Shown: positions 43,701 to 52,702 of the stretch, one piece after another
Layout of the letters: each line of letters opens with the position of its first letter
Position numbering within the stretch: position 1 is the stretch's first letter
Assembly: GCA_913774355.1 (NCBI GenBank)
Contig: CAJYGB010000042.1
Location: forward strand, 62,001 to 126,000
Direction of reading: 5' to 3'
DNA length: 64,000 bases
DNA from: an uncultured Chryseobacterium sp.
GTDB taxonomy: Bacteria; Bacteroidota; Bacteroidia; Flavobacteriales; Weeksellaceae
Position numbers and translations under genes: made by a program
Notes under the pieces: model-generated
What the model was told of the DNA's origin: nothing
Databases searched by the model: none
What the model saw: only the letters and a program-made list of their open reading frames with translations

Positions 43701-45764
43701 ATCTTATTACAGTCTGAAAGCCAGACTGCCAATGCACCGCTGAACGTTTCATTAAAAGATTTCAAGATTGAAACCATTACGGAGCTCATAAAAAAAGACA
43801 CGGTATTAGCCAGAGGAACGATTAACGGAACCGCACAACTGAGAGATTTGACCAAGAAAATGACATTCACCTCCGACCTGAATATTTCGGATCTCATCGT
43901 CTATGGAAGCCCGGTCGGAAATCTTGCCGTGAAAGTAAATAATACTTCGCCGAATCTCCTGAATGCCAATATAGCTCTTTCCGGGAATAACAATGATGTG
44001 AAAATTCTCGGCGATTACAATACTTCTTCCAGTACTTTCGATCTGAATATGGCCATCAACCAGCTTCAGATGAAATCGGTACAGGGATTCTCGATGAATG
44101 CCATCACCAATACCGAAGGTTATCTTTCAGGAAATTTAAAGATCACAGGAACAACAGCCAAACCGAATATTTTAGGTAAAGTAAAATTCAATGATGCAGG
44201 CCTCGAAATTGCCAAAACGGGAAGCGATTTCAGGAAACTGAATGATGAGATTGATTTTACCAGCCGCGGAATTGAATTCAACGATTTTAAAATCAATGAT
44301 AAAGACGGAAACTCGCTGAAGATTGACGGCCAGGTCCTGACACAGACCTACAGGGACTTTGCTTTCAATCTTGATGTAAATGCAAAAGACTTTAAGGTAG
44401 TCAATTCCGAAAAGTCCAATGAAGCCCTTATGTATGGGGTACTATCGATCGACGCCGGTTTAAGGATCAGAGGAAACCTTGACCTGCCGAAAGTAGACGG
44501 AAGACTGGCGGTGACTGACGATACGGATTTCACCTTCGTTCTTCCGCAATCCTCACCTACCCTGCAGGAAAGGGAAGGCATCGTAGAGTTCATCGACCAG
44601 GATCAGGTAGCTCTGAATAAGACCATCAAGGCAGATTCCATCAGTTCGCAAACCCGTATGAAAGGGATGGACGTCAATGTAAACATCGAACTCAGCAAGG
44701 AAGCAAAATTGTCATTGCTGATTGATAAAGCCAACGGTGATTTTGTGAAACTCCAGGGAGAAGCCGAATTGACGGGCGGCGTAGATCCGTCAGGAAAAAC
44801 AACACTCGTCGGCGTTTATGAAGTGGAATCCGGAAGCTATGAAATGACGGTAAGTGTACTGAAACGTAAGTTTGATATCCAGAAAGGAAGCACCATTACG
44901 TGGACCGGAGAGCCGACAACGGCCAATCTTGATATCACTGCCGTTTACAAGACGGAGGCCGCACCGATCGATCTTGTGGAACAGCAGATCAGCGGGGAAC
45001 AGGCCTCAACCCTTAACCAGTTCAAACAGAAAATTCCTTTCAATACTTTACTGAAAATGAAAGGGGAACTGCTGAAACCGGTAATAACATTTGATATTAC
45101 GACGGATGAGAAAAACAATGCGGTTTCTTCCAATGTAACGGATATTGTTGATCAGAAATTATCCCAGCTGAGAACCCAGGAATCCGAAATGAACAAACAG
45201 GTTTTCGCCCTTCTTCTTCTGAACCGGTTTGTCGGTGAAAATCCATTCCAGTCCGGAGCCGGAACTTCCGGCGAAATGCTGGCCCGTCAGAGTGTGAGCA
45301 AGATCCTTTCGCAGCAGCTTAATAATCTGGCCTCCGATCTGATCAAAGGTGTGGATCTTAATTTTGACCTTGAATCTTCCGAGGATTATTCCACCGGAAA
45401 TAAAAATACGAGAACCGACCTGAATGTCGGGCTTAGTAAAAAACTGCTGAATGACCGGCTGAAGGTTTCGGTAGGAAGTAATTTTGCCCTCGAAGGAGAA
45501 GCCCGCCAGAATGAAAGCACCACGAATATTGCCGGTGACGTCACGGTGGATTACAGCCTGTCCCGCGACGGACGATATATGCTCCGGGCTTACCGTAAGA
45601 ACGAATACCAGGTAGCATTACAAGGGCAGATCGTAGAGACCGGATTAGGATTTATCATCACGCTCGATTATGACAAATTCCGGGAAATCTTCCAGAAATC
45701 AAAAAACAACAGGCAGAAGGAACAGAAAAAAAATAAGCAAAACCAGGTTGTAGAATTTAAATAA
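40743..45764 (+). CDS. TamB-like translocation/lipid-transport protein (DUF490 family)
   Basis: A ~1673-residue envelope-spanning protein of the AsmA/TamB group, which forms a hydrophobic beta groove between the membranes for lipid transport or outer-membrane protein insertion. A membrane anchor (FAITIISIVVFFTLLILSLR) lies near the N-terminus. Repeated short beta units follow (LKGIKLTNFNIDYGDDNTRT; DINANLYLP). The C-terminal TamB domain is visible in ITWTGEPTTANLDITAVYKT and in LLLNRFVGENPF, ending with ITLDYDKFREIF. The start is uncertain: no in-frame ATG precedes the anchor, so TTG 40743 is taken. The stop overlaps the next ATG (TAATG), coupling it to the TamA-like gene. Confidence 0.88.
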   Translation: MKLKINTRKLLKRFAITIISIVVFFTLLILSLRLPAVQNFVKDKLVVYLEKKIKTKVSLERVYIGFPNSLIMENLYLKGQKVDTLLAVKKLDVSLNMMKLINSTADITSVDLQGARANVVRKPDGTFNFDYILDAFATTDKEESPSKPFIISLDKIKLKDIGITFNDQQSRNDIQVYLKSFDTRVQTFDLQNNKYAVNDIKLDGLKLKLKQDLIKEVSEKVEKKVDSLNNKKPMQLGLKGIKLTNFNIDYGDDNTRTFAKVVFKELSTKVNKLDLQNNAYDVGNVFLSGADINANLYLPAKNAKEPESPKTRDQQKALALLLGKLVLNDVKVAYNNTAIAPTRQGMDFNHLNFYKLNLEVKDFKMQDNTFAGSINSAEIQEARGLNIQKLNTDFVYNQKEAYLKDLYLQTPKTVLQDEVVLNYNSIEQLSSNLGAVQVSANIEDSKIGFSDILNLVPTLRNTAPFNKYPNAIVNVDANVKGSVNDLLINKLKVSGLDQLRVAASGRVKNAMNPNNLYYDLRIAELSSSARTIFNLVPKNTIPSNISLPSQMSIKGTAKGTTKVVNANLNLYSTLGNSSVDANLDMRRKNRELYTVKANLQGLQIGKIIQNKDIGPISAQIYAKGESFDFKNANADLRGNVASAVYKGYRYQNMNLTGKIRRGVYDVILNSKDPNANLFLTASGVYNEKNPTVKINGNINKLDLNKLGFYKDPMILAGKIDGDFKNLDPDNLNGYLNLKDFAISDTKEIYPIQEMNLKASSTNDSTNIIFNSQIADVELRGKYKLTQIFGALSNTVNQYYQFQKPGKMQKIQGGQFFTFNAKIKNDDLIRKFVPELKSFETINLNGNYDADSQKIEIDGQIPQVLYGENSIENATIKVTNENQALQYNLYVGGLKSSSFALNKIGIAGDVANNIINYNITTKDEKDVTQFLIAGNAKSLNDITEISLNPNGLKLNYTDWTVSENNRIQIGKNGILADNFRLSNAGSEILLQSESQTANAPLNVSLKDFKIETITELIKKDTVLARGTINGTAQLRDLTKKMTFTSDLNISDLIVYGSPVGNLAVKVNNTSPNLLNANIALSGNNNDVKILGDYNTSSSTFDLNMAINQLQMKSVQGFSMNAITNTEGYLSGNLKITGTTAKPNILGKVKFNDAGLEIAKTGSDFRKLNDEIDFTSRGIEFNDFKINDKDGNSLKIDGQVLTQTYRDFAFNLDVNAKDFKVVNSEKSNEALMYGVLSIDAGLRIRGNLDLPKVDGRLAVTDDTDFTFVLPQSSPTLQEREGIVEFIDQDQVALNKTIKADSISSQTRMKGMDVNVNIELSKEAKLSLLIDKANGDFVKLQGEAELTGGVDPSGKTTLVGVYEVESGSYEMTVSVLKRKFDIQKGSTITWTGEPTTANLDITAVYKTEAAPIDLVEQQISGEQASTLNQFKQKIPFNTLLKMKGELLKPVITFDITTDEKNNAVSSNVTDIVDQKLSQLRTQESEMNKQVFALLLLNRFVGENPFQSGAGTSGEMLARQSVSKILSQQLNNLASDLIKGVDLNFDLESSEDYSTGNKNTRTDLNVGLSKKLLNDRLKVSVGSNFALEGEARQNESTTNIAGDVTVDYSLSRDGRYMLRAYRKNEYQVALQGQIVETGLGFIITLDYDKFREIFQKSKNNRQKEQKKNKQNQVVEFK

Positions 45765-48091
45765 TGGACAAAAATTATCAGACCTATTTCAGATATTTAC
45801 TGACTTTCGGAATGGCTTCAGCTGCACTTTCCTGCAGCAATACGAGATTCCTGAAGGAAGGACAAATGCTGTACACCGGCGCAGAAGTAAAAATTGAAAA
45901 CGATACCCTTCCGAAAAAAGAAAAGAAGGATCTTCAAAGTGCGTTAGAAGCCAATCTTACGCCAAAACCCAACTCATCGTTCTTAGGATTAAGACCTAAA
46001 CTATACTTTTATAATATTGCCAAAGAGCCGAAGAAAGAAAAAGGCTTTAACTACTGGCTGAAATATAAAGTGGGTGAAAAACCTGTTTTACTGGGTGATG
46101 TAGACCGCGAATTCAACAAAGATATTATTGTCAACTATGCTGAAAACAAAGGCTATTTCAATGCACAGGCAACCTACGATACCATTTCTAAAAACAGGAA
46201 GGCAAGAGTTATTTACACCGTAAGACCGGGAGCCAGATATCTGATCAGTGACGTGAAGTTTCAGAAAGATTCTTCTTTGGTCAGTCAGGAAATCCGGAAT
46301 ACCTCGGAGAGAACATTATTGAAAAGGGGGAATCCTTTTGATCTTGATGTGATTAAATCTGAACGGGAAAGGATCGATAACCGTTTAAAGGAAAGAGGAT
46401 TCTACTATTTCCATCCGGACAATATCATTGTACAGGCCGACAGTACGGTAAGCAAAAACCATAAAGTCGAGCTGAACGTAAAACTGAAAGACAATACGCC
46501 TGATATTTCAACGGAACAGTTCAGCATCGATAAAGTGATTGTTTTCCCAAATTACAATATTCAGGATGTAAAAAACGGAAAGTACAATGTACCGATGAAT
46601 GCGGATTCGCTGGAAAAATACCGGCACAACGATATTTATGTTATTGACCCCGAACATAAATTCAAACCGAAAATTTTCGACCGCGCTTTATATTTTAAAA
46701 CCGGAGACCTTTATAACCGGACGAATCATAATCTGACCTTAAACCGGCTGATCAGTTTAGGTGTTTTTAAATTTGTGAAAAATGAATTTATCGTTTCGGA
46801 TTCGTTGCAGCATAAATTTAATGCATATTATCTACTGACCCCGAGACAGCTTCAATCGCTCCGTCTGGAAACATTGGGAAGGACAAATTCTGCCAACTAT
46901 GCGGGAAGTGAAGTAAACCTTAACTGGACCCACCGGAACTTTTTCCGTGGTGCCGAGCAGTTTAAAGCTTCGTTGTACGGGGCTTTCGATTTCCAGATCG
47001 GCGGACCGGAGAATGCCAAAAATATTTTCAGGACCGGTGCCAATGCGCAGCTTTCCATTCCAAGAATCGTAGCACCGTTCCGATTTAATTCTTCCAGTGC
47101 TTTTGTACCGAGAACCAATATTTCCTTAGGCTATGAATTCCAGAACCGGACGGAATATTATTCATTAAATACTTTTACCGGCTCATTTGGTTACGTATGG
47201 AAAGAGAATGCAAGAAAGGAACATGATCTGAAAGTTTTGGATATTACATATGTTTCACCGGCCAACGTTACTCCTTTATATCAGTCTATTTCATTAGCTA
47301 ATGATGCTTTACGAAGAGTTGTCCAACCACAATTGATTTTCGGTCCGATTTATTCTTACACGTATACCAACACCATGCTTCCGAAGGCAAATACTTTCTA
47401 TTATAAAGGAACTTTAGACCTCGCGGGTAATTTAACCGGTCTTTTAACCGGTGCCAATGCAAAAAAAGATAAGGAGAAAAACATCTTTGGTGTACCTTTC
47501 AGTCAGTTTGCCAAAATTGAGAATGACTTCCGGTTTTACCATAAATTCAGTGAAAAAACATCGCTGGCGACAAGGGCTATTGCCGGCATTGCGTATCCTT
47601 ACGGAAATTCGGAATATATTCCTTTCTCCAGGCAGTTTTTCTCCGGGGGAAGCAATAGTGTGAGGGCTTTCCGTGCAAGAACTTTAGGGCCGGGAAGCTT
47701 TGACCCGAGAACGATTAAAGAAGGTTACTATTTTGATCAGTCCGGTGATGTAAAACTTGAACTGAATGCTGAATACCGTGCTAATCTTTATAAATTTTTA
47801 AATGCAGCCATCTTTGCTGATGCAGGAAACGTGTGGCTGATCAATGACGACCCAACAAGGCCGGGCGCCAAGTTTTCTAAAGACTTTTTAAATGAAATCG
47901 CAGTAGGAGCCGGAGTTGGTCTGAGACTTGATTTTTCAATCTTAATTTTAAGACTGGACCTGGCGATGCCTTTACGGGTACCCTACTATGAAAAAGGCGA
48001 CCGGTGGACTTTTGATAAAATTAATTTCGGAGATTCAAGCTGGCGTAAAGACAACCTTATCCTCAATATCGCCATCGGGTATCCTTTCTAA
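45764..48091 (+). CDS. TamA/BamA-family outer-membrane lipoprotein
   Basis: Partner of the preceding TamB-like protein. The signal peptide ends in a lipobox (ALSCSNTRFLKEGQ), so it is probably a lipoprotein. POTRA-like repeats follow (residues ~90-330, e.g. GYFNAQATYDTISKNRKARV), then a 16-strand Omp85 barrel whose substrate-lid motif region includes FFSGGSNSVRAFRARTLGPG and whose end is NLILNIAIGYPF with the terminal aromatic. 775 residues is longer than E. coli TamA (577) and typical for Bacteroidota. It assists insertion of outer-membrane proteins or lipid handling. Confidence 0.9.
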   Translation: MDKNYQTYFRYLLTFGMASAALSCSNTRFLKEGQMLYTGAEVKIENDTLPKKEKKDLQSALEANLTPKPNSSFLGLRPKLYFYNIAKEPKKEKGFNYWLKYKVGEKPVLLGDVDREFNKDIIVNYAENKGYFNAQATYDTISKNRKARVIYTVRPGARYLISDVKFQKDSSLVSQEIRNTSERTLLKRGNPFDLDVIKSERERIDNRLKERGFYYFHPDNIIVQADSTVSKNHKVELNVKLKDNTPDISTEQFSIDKVIVFPNYNIQDVKNGKYNVPMNADSLEKYRHNDIYVIDPEHKFKPKIFDRALYFKTGDLYNRTNHNLTLNRLISLGVFKFVKNEFIVSDSLQHKFNAYYLLTPRQLQSLRLETLGRTNSANYAGSEVNLNWTHRNFFRGAEQFKASLYGAFDFQIGGPENAKNIFRTGANAQLSIPRIVAPFRFNSSSAFVPRTNISLGYEFQNRTEYYSLNTFTGSFGYVWKENARKEHDLKVLDITYVSPANVTPLYQSISLANDALRRVVQPQLIFGPIYSYTYTNTMLPKANTFYYKGTLDLAGNLTGLLTGANAKKDKEKNIFGVPFSQFAKIENDFRFYHKFSEKTSLATRAIAGIAYPYGNSEYIPFSRQFFSGGSNSVRAFRARTLGPGSFDPRTIKEGYYFDQSGDVKLELNAEYRANLYKFLNAAIFADAGNVWLINDDPTRPGAKFSKDFLNEIAVGAGVGLRLDFSILILRLDLAMPLRVPYYEKGDRWTFDKINFGDSSWRKDNLILNIAIGYPF

Positions 48092-48107
48092 TATAAATGA
48101 CTATGAT

Positions 48108-49061
48108 ATGATGAAGCGCATTAAATTTTACTGGGAAACATTAAAGGAAACATTTACCCAATGGAATAATTCTTCAGCATCAAATGATTCTGCAAGCCTT
48201 GCTTATTATGCTATTTTTTCAATTCCGGGGCTGCTGATTATTATCATCTGGATTGCCGGGCATTTTTTCGGAGAAGAAGCCATTCGTGGAGAAATCAGTA
48301 ACCAGATCAGCGGAATTATGGGACAGGATGTCGCCAAAAGCATACAGGATATGATTGCCGGAGCATTGATTGATAAAGAAAATATCATCATGAAAATTAT
48401 TGGAATCGGTTCACTGGTTTTCGGTTCGACGACTCTTTTTTTTCAGCTTCAGCATTCTCTTAATAGTCTTTGGGAAGTTAAGGCGGCTCCTAAAAAAGCT
48501 TTTGTTAAGTTCCTGATCGACCGGGCTAATTCATTGGGACTGATCCTGATTATCGGATTTTTATTAATGATTACCATGCTGCTTTCTTCGGTCATCAGTA
48601 TTTTTAATAACTGGATTACGGCTTATTTTGGCCTGGAAACCTATATCTTGGTACAGCTCATCAACTTCAGTGTTGGCTTTCTGATTACCATGCTGCTGTT
48701 TGCTTTGATGTTTAAATTTTTTCCGGATATCCGTATCCGTTGGAAGCCGGTGTGGAACGGTGCATTTCTGACTGCAGTCCTATTTACCCTGGGAAAATTT
48801 TTTTTAAGCCTTTATTTCAGTAAAGCACAGCCGACTTCGGCCTTCGGTGCGGCAGGAACTGTCATCCTGATTATGATGTGGATTAATTATTCCTGCATGC
48901 TGATCTTTTTCGGTGCCGAATATACCAAAGTATATGCTCAACGCACAGGATTTAAGGTTATACCCTCCCCGCACGCCACATGGAATGAGGCGAAAATGTA
49001 TGAGGATAGTGTGAAAGAAAAAAATGAAAGTGAGAAGTCTTCTACCATGAATTCACAGTAA
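48108..49061 (+). CDS. YihY/BrkB family inner-membrane protein
   Basis: A ~317-residue membrane protein with six predicted helices. The family signature is seen in SLAYYAIFSIPGLLIIIIWI and SLWEVKAAPKKAF, and near the end in TSAFGAAGTVILIMMWINYS and FFGAEYTKVYA. The name 'ribonuclease BN' once used for this family is wrong. Function unproven; envelope lipid transport has been proposed for some members. ATG 48108 (MMKRIKFYWETL) was chosen, because the longer frame reaches back into the TamA-like gene. It lies 16 bp after that gene, so it is probably in the same operon. Confidence 0.88.
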   Translation: MMKRIKFYWETLKETFTQWNNSSASNDSASLAYYAIFSIPGLLIIIIWIAGHFFGEEAIRGEISNQISGIMGQDVAKSIQDMIAGALIDKENIIMKIIGIGSLVFGSTTLFFQLQHSLNSLWEVKAAPKKAFVKFLIDRANSLGLILIIGFLLMITMLLSSVISIFNNWITAYFGLETYILVQLINFSVGFLITMLLFALMFKFFPDIRIRWKPVWNGAFLTAVLFTLGKFFLSLYFSKAQPTSAFGAAGTVILIMMWINYSCMLIFFGAEYTKVYAQRTGFKVIPSPHATWNEAKMYEDSVKEKNESEKSSTMNSQ

Positions 49062-49161
49062 AAATTGTTAATGGCCGGGAAGTAGAAAATTGAATTTTTA
49101 TATATGACCGAGGTACTTAAATGATTAAACATTGATTCAATATTGTCAGATTCACATTAAA

Positions 49162-49203
49162 GCAAACCAAAACCTTCAGAAATCCTGAAGGTTTTGGTTT
49201 TTA
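49162..49203. terminator. Bidirectional terminator between yihY-like gene and argS
   Basis: AAACCAAAACCTTCAG-AAAT-CCTGAAGGTTTTGGTTT is an almost perfect 16-bp stem with A-rich and T-rich flanks, placed between convergent genes. Confidence 0.9.
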
Positions 49204-50961
49204 CATTCTGTTTACGGTTTTTATTCCTAATAAACTTAAAGATTTTTTAATGGTTTTCGCGGTGAGGTCTGATAAATTCAACCGAATCTGCTTTACATTT
49301 TCGTCTTCCACTTTCAGAACAGGATTACTCTGATAGAAAGAGTTATAAGCTTTTACCAGATCATATAGGTAATTCGCGATAAGAGCCGGGCTTAACAGTT
49401 CTGCAGCTTTGGCAACCGTAGGTTTGTAATTGGCCAGCAGCATCACCAGCTCCTTTTCCTGAGCATTCAGCTGAATATCCGCAATATCTCTAGGCTGATA
49501 ATCTGCTTTTCCTAGTAAAGACTGAATTCTGGCATACGTGTAAAGAATAAATGGCCCTGTATTCCCGTTAAAATCGATACTCTCTTCCGGATTGAAAAGC
49601 ATTTTCTTTTTCGGATCTACTTTCAGCATAAAATACTTTAATGCGGCCTGACCAATAATTTCATAGGAAACTTCTTTTTCTTCTTCCGTCAGCCCTTCCA
49701 GCTTTCCTAATTCAATAGTTTTCATTTTTGCGGCCTCATACATTTCCTGCATCAGTTCGTCTGCATCCACAACTGTTCCTTCACGGGATTTCATTTTTCC
49801 GTTTGGTAATTCCACCATTCCGTAAGACAAATGGTATAATTGATCCGCCCATGAATATCCTAATTTGCCCAGTATTTTAAACAGTACCTGGAAATGATAG
49901 TCCTGTTCGTTTCCTACGGTATAAATCAGTTTCTGAATATCATTCTGCTTGAAACGCTCGACGGCCGTTCCCAGATCCTGCGTCATATATACCGAAGTTC
50001 CGTCCGAACGCAGCAACAATTTCTGATCCAGTCCTTCACCTGTCAGGTCACACCAGACCGAACCGTCCTCTTTTTGATACAGTACGCCTTTTTCCAGTCC
50101 TTCCTGGATCAGGTCTTTCCCCAGAATATACGTATTGCTTTCGTACTGCACCTGATCAAAATCAACGCCCAATCTGGTATAGGTTTCATTAAACCCTTTA
50201 TAAACCCATGAGTTCATTTCGCTCCAGAGATTTCTTACGTGTTCGTGGCCATTTTCCCAGTCAAGCAGCATTTTCTGGGCTTCTTTAATTAGCTGAGCTT
50301 CTTTCTTAGCCTGTTCTTCGGTCATCCCCTGAGCAACAAGTTCTGAAATTTCTTTTTTATATTCCTGATCGAACTTGACATAGTAATTCCCAACGAATTT
50401 ATCCCCCTTTGTTTCCGTAGCATCAGGCGTTTCCCCTTTACCAAACTTCTCCCAGGCCAGCATCGATTTACAAATATGGATTCCACGGTCATTGATGATC
50501 TGTGTTTTAATGACTTCATATCCCGCTTCCTTCAATATGGCAGCTACCGAAAATCCCAATAAATTATTCCGGATATGTCCCAAGTGCAATGGCTTATTCG
50601 TATTCGGGGAAGAATATTCAATCATCACAGTAGAGTTCTGTCTCTCTACCGTATCGAAATCTTCCGCAACGCCCTTAAAATTATCGACAAAAAACTGGTT
50701 TTTGATTTTAACGTTAAGGAAACCTTTTACCACATTAAAGCTATCCAATAATTCGGTCTGTTGCGTTAAGGCATCCCCCAGCTCCATTCCGATGCTTTCA
50801 GGATTTTTCTTCAATTGCTTCACCAACGGAAAAGTGACAATTGTAAAATCCCCTTCAAATTCCGTTTTATTTTCCTGAACTTCCAGTTGAATGTCTTTCA
50901 GCTGAAAAACATTCAAAATAACCTCCGAAAGTTTTTCTTCTATTATCTTTTTAATATTCAT
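49201..50961 (-). CDS. argS: Arginyl-tRNA synthetase
   Basis: Class-I aminoacyl-tRNA synthetase charging tRNA-Arg. The 586 residues are the normal length. The N-terminal additional domain is followed by the HIGH signature in PNTNKPLHLGHIRNNLLG near residue 115, the KMSK-like loop GKMKSREGTVVDADEL, and the C-terminal anticodon-binding (DALR) domain ending LSLLGIKTVNRM. A -7 element TATATTTG lies at 51006-51013 on the minus strand, 45 bp before the ATG. Monocistronic. Confidence 0.97.
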   Translation of the reverse strand: MNIKKIIEEKLSEVILNVFQLKDIQLEVQENKTEFEGDFTIVTFPLVKQLKKNPESIGMELGDALTQQTELLDSFNVVKGFLNVKIKNQFFVDNFKGVAEDFDTVERQNSTVMIEYSSPNTNKPLHLGHIRNNLLGFSVAAILKEAGYEVIKTQIINDRGIHICKSMLAWEKFGKGETPDATETKGDKFVGNYYVKFDQEYKKEISELVAQGMTEEQAKKEAQLIKEAQKMLLDWENGHEHVRNLWSEMNSWVYKGFNETYTRLGVDFDQVQYESNTYILGKDLIQEGLEKGVLYQKEDGSVWCDLTGEGLDQKLLLRSDGTSVYMTQDLGTAVERFKQNDIQKLIYTVGNEQDYHFQVLFKILGKLGYSWADQLYHLSYGMVELPNGKMKSREGTVVDADELMQEMYEAAKMKTIELGKLEGLTEEEKEVSYEIIGQAALKYFMLKVDPKKKMLFNPEESIDFNGNTGPFILYTYARIQSLLGKADYQPRDIADIQLNAQEKELVMLLANYKPTVAKAAELLSPALIANYLYDLVKAYNSFYQSNPVLKVEDENVKQIRLNLSDLTAKTIKKSLSLLGIKTVNRM

Positions 50962-51019
50962 TATCTGTTATTTTAAGAGCAGGTACACTCTTTCATTCTG
51001 AACTGCAAATATACGGAAA

Positions 51020-51046
51020 TAAAAAAACCGCCCGAAGGCGGTTTTG
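51020..51046 (-). terminator. Terminator of the SusC/SusD operon
   Basis: On the minus strand AAACCGCC-TTCG-GGCGGTTTTTTT is a tight UUCG-type hairpin with a T-run, 24 bp after the SusD stop. Confidence 0.92.
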
Positions 51047-51069
51047 TATTAAAATTTGCTAGGCAAAAA

Positions 51070-52683
51070 TTAGTTTTGATTCCAGAATGGCGTTTTGGAG
51101 TTTTTCGTAAATGCCTCTGAGCTTGAAATATTTGGTACATTTGCTGAGTTACCTACATATTCAGAAGTTGGATATATTAACCTCCAAGGTTTGTTTGGTC
51201 TGGTAGCAGTAGTAGCCAAAGGAGAAACCGGATATTTTTGTCCTGATCTATTATACTCAATATACATTTCTGTTGGATTATACTGTGTTAACAATATCCA
51301 TTTTTGAGTTAAAATTGCTTCATATTTTTGCTCGTTGCTTCCTACCCAGCCTAAACCTGGTCTAGTAGAAATCGCTGTTACGTAGGCCGCCATAGTACTT
51401 AAAACTGCACCTCCATTCATAGTAGTCCCAGATTGTACTACTGCATTATTAAATAAGGTTTGGCCATCAAATGTAGGAAAAATTGTCGGAAATTTCAGTG
51501 CTGCTTCAGCCTTTAACAAATTAAGCTCTGCAACAGACATTAATAAACCGCCTCTAGCATTCCCTTGATTAATTATAGTTCCTGCAGCAGTTGAGTTTGC
51601 TCCCACGATATAAGGAGATAAAGAAGAAACAACATTGCTGTTATTCGGTGCACCAGGTTGACCTGGGGTTGCACCTTGCCTAACCCCTCTAACAACGCCT
51701 CCAACTGTTAGGAATAACCTTACTCTTCTTGGATCAGGTAATCCATTATATTTTTGATAATATGCGTCAGGTAAACCTGAATTATTACCATTCAATGCAA
51801 CAGCTAAATTTTCTGATGCCGTAATTAGAAGATTACGTTGAGGTGTATTTCCAGCACTGTTAGTTAAATAAGTAAGTGTTGTTGGATGCAAAGCAGCGTC
51901 ACTTGTTCCCGCATATCCAGGTTTTTCGAAAACATCTGCTGTAATCATTGGAGCCGTAGCTAATGTTGCAAGCTGTTGATCTCTGTAAGTAGCTAAATCA
52001 CCGGTAACATTAGACATTCTCATTAATAGTCTGAACTTAATGGTATTTGCAAAAGCAGTCCAGTTAGACATAGTACCTTGAAAAACGATATCCGTTGCAC
52101 CCATTGTACGAACATTTCCTGGTGCTGTAGATATCAGATTTTTGGCAACATCCATATCGTTAATCAAAGACTTATATACAGCTACATCATCATCATATTT
52201 AGGAGTTAGGTTATTTTGTCCCATAAATGCTTCTGAGTAAGGAACATCTCCATAAAGATCGACAAGATACTGCATATAATAAGCTTTCATAACTTTTGCA
52301 GCAGCAACATAATAATTCTGTCTCCCATCAGCGTTTGGATATTTTTCAATATAAGCAAAGTTGGCTAAATTTGGGAAAATACCATCCCAAATACCTGAAT
52401 AGAAGCTACTGTTAACACCAGCAAGAGTATATTCATCAGAGAATGGCCCTCCAAATGCATAAGAGTTACCTGCCCAGCTATTCATCATAATATTTCCAAA
52501 TTCTAACATTGTTGTACCCTGCGTTCTATAGGTCTGAGATACAGCACCAGGAAAAACTAGATCAGGTGATAAATTTTCCTGTGCAACATTATTAGGATTT
52601 TGGTTAACATCTAAATAATCATTACATGAGTTTAAAGCAATTCCTGCAACTGCTAAAAACATTAAGACTTTTATTTTTTTCAT
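51070..52683 (-). CDS. SusD/RagB-family nutrient-binding outer-membrane lipoprotein
   Basis: Surface lipoprotein that closes over its TonB-dependent partner as a lid and captures oligosaccharide or peptide ligands. 537 residues: a signal peptide with lipobox (LNSCNDYLDVNQNPNN), TPR-like helices in the first half (YYMQYLVDLYGDVPYSEAFM is the typical family phrase) and a C-terminal STEYVGN-like ending of the SusD_2 type. It lies 19 bp after the SusC gene. No glycosidase or peptidase gene is adjacent, so the substrate cannot be inferred. Codon use is AT-richer than that of the neighbouring housekeeping genes. Confidence 0.92.
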   Translation of the reverse strand: MKKIKVLMFLAVAGIALNSCNDYLDVNQNPNNVAQENLSPDLVFPGAVSQTYRTQGTTMLEFGNIMMNSWAGNSYAFGGPFSDEYTLAGVNSSFYSGIWDGIFPNLANFAYIEKYPNADGRQNYYVAAAKVMKAYYMQYLVDLYGDVPYSEAFMGQNNLTPKYDDDVAVYKSLINDMDVAKNLISTAPGNVRTMGATDIVFQGTMSNWTAFANTIKFRLLMRMSNVTGDLATYRDQQLATLATAPMITADVFEKPGYAGTSDAALHPTTLTYLTNSAGNTPQRNLLITASENLAVALNGNNSGLPDAYYQKYNGLPDPRRVRLFLTVGGVVRGVRQGATPGQPGAPNNSNVVSSLSPYIVGANSTAAGTIINQGNARGGLLMSVAELNLLKAEAALKFPTIFPTFDGQTLFNNAVVQSGTTMNGGAVLSTMAAYVTAISTRPGLGWVGSNEQKYEAILTQKWILLTQYNPTEMYIEYNRSGQKYPVSPLATTATRPNKPWRLIYPTSEYVGNSANVPNISSSEAFTKNSKTPFWNQN

Positions 52684-52702
52684 TTTTTTTATTATATATT
52701 AA

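Noticed and set aside
44872..45054. Small plus-strand frame inside the TamB-like gene
   Set aside because: Out-of-frame shadow of the C-terminal TamB region.
47988..48107. Long N-terminus of the YihY-like protein
   Set aside because: It would overlap the end of the TamA-like gene by about 100 bp and lacks family similarity; ATG 48108 starts the family sequence.
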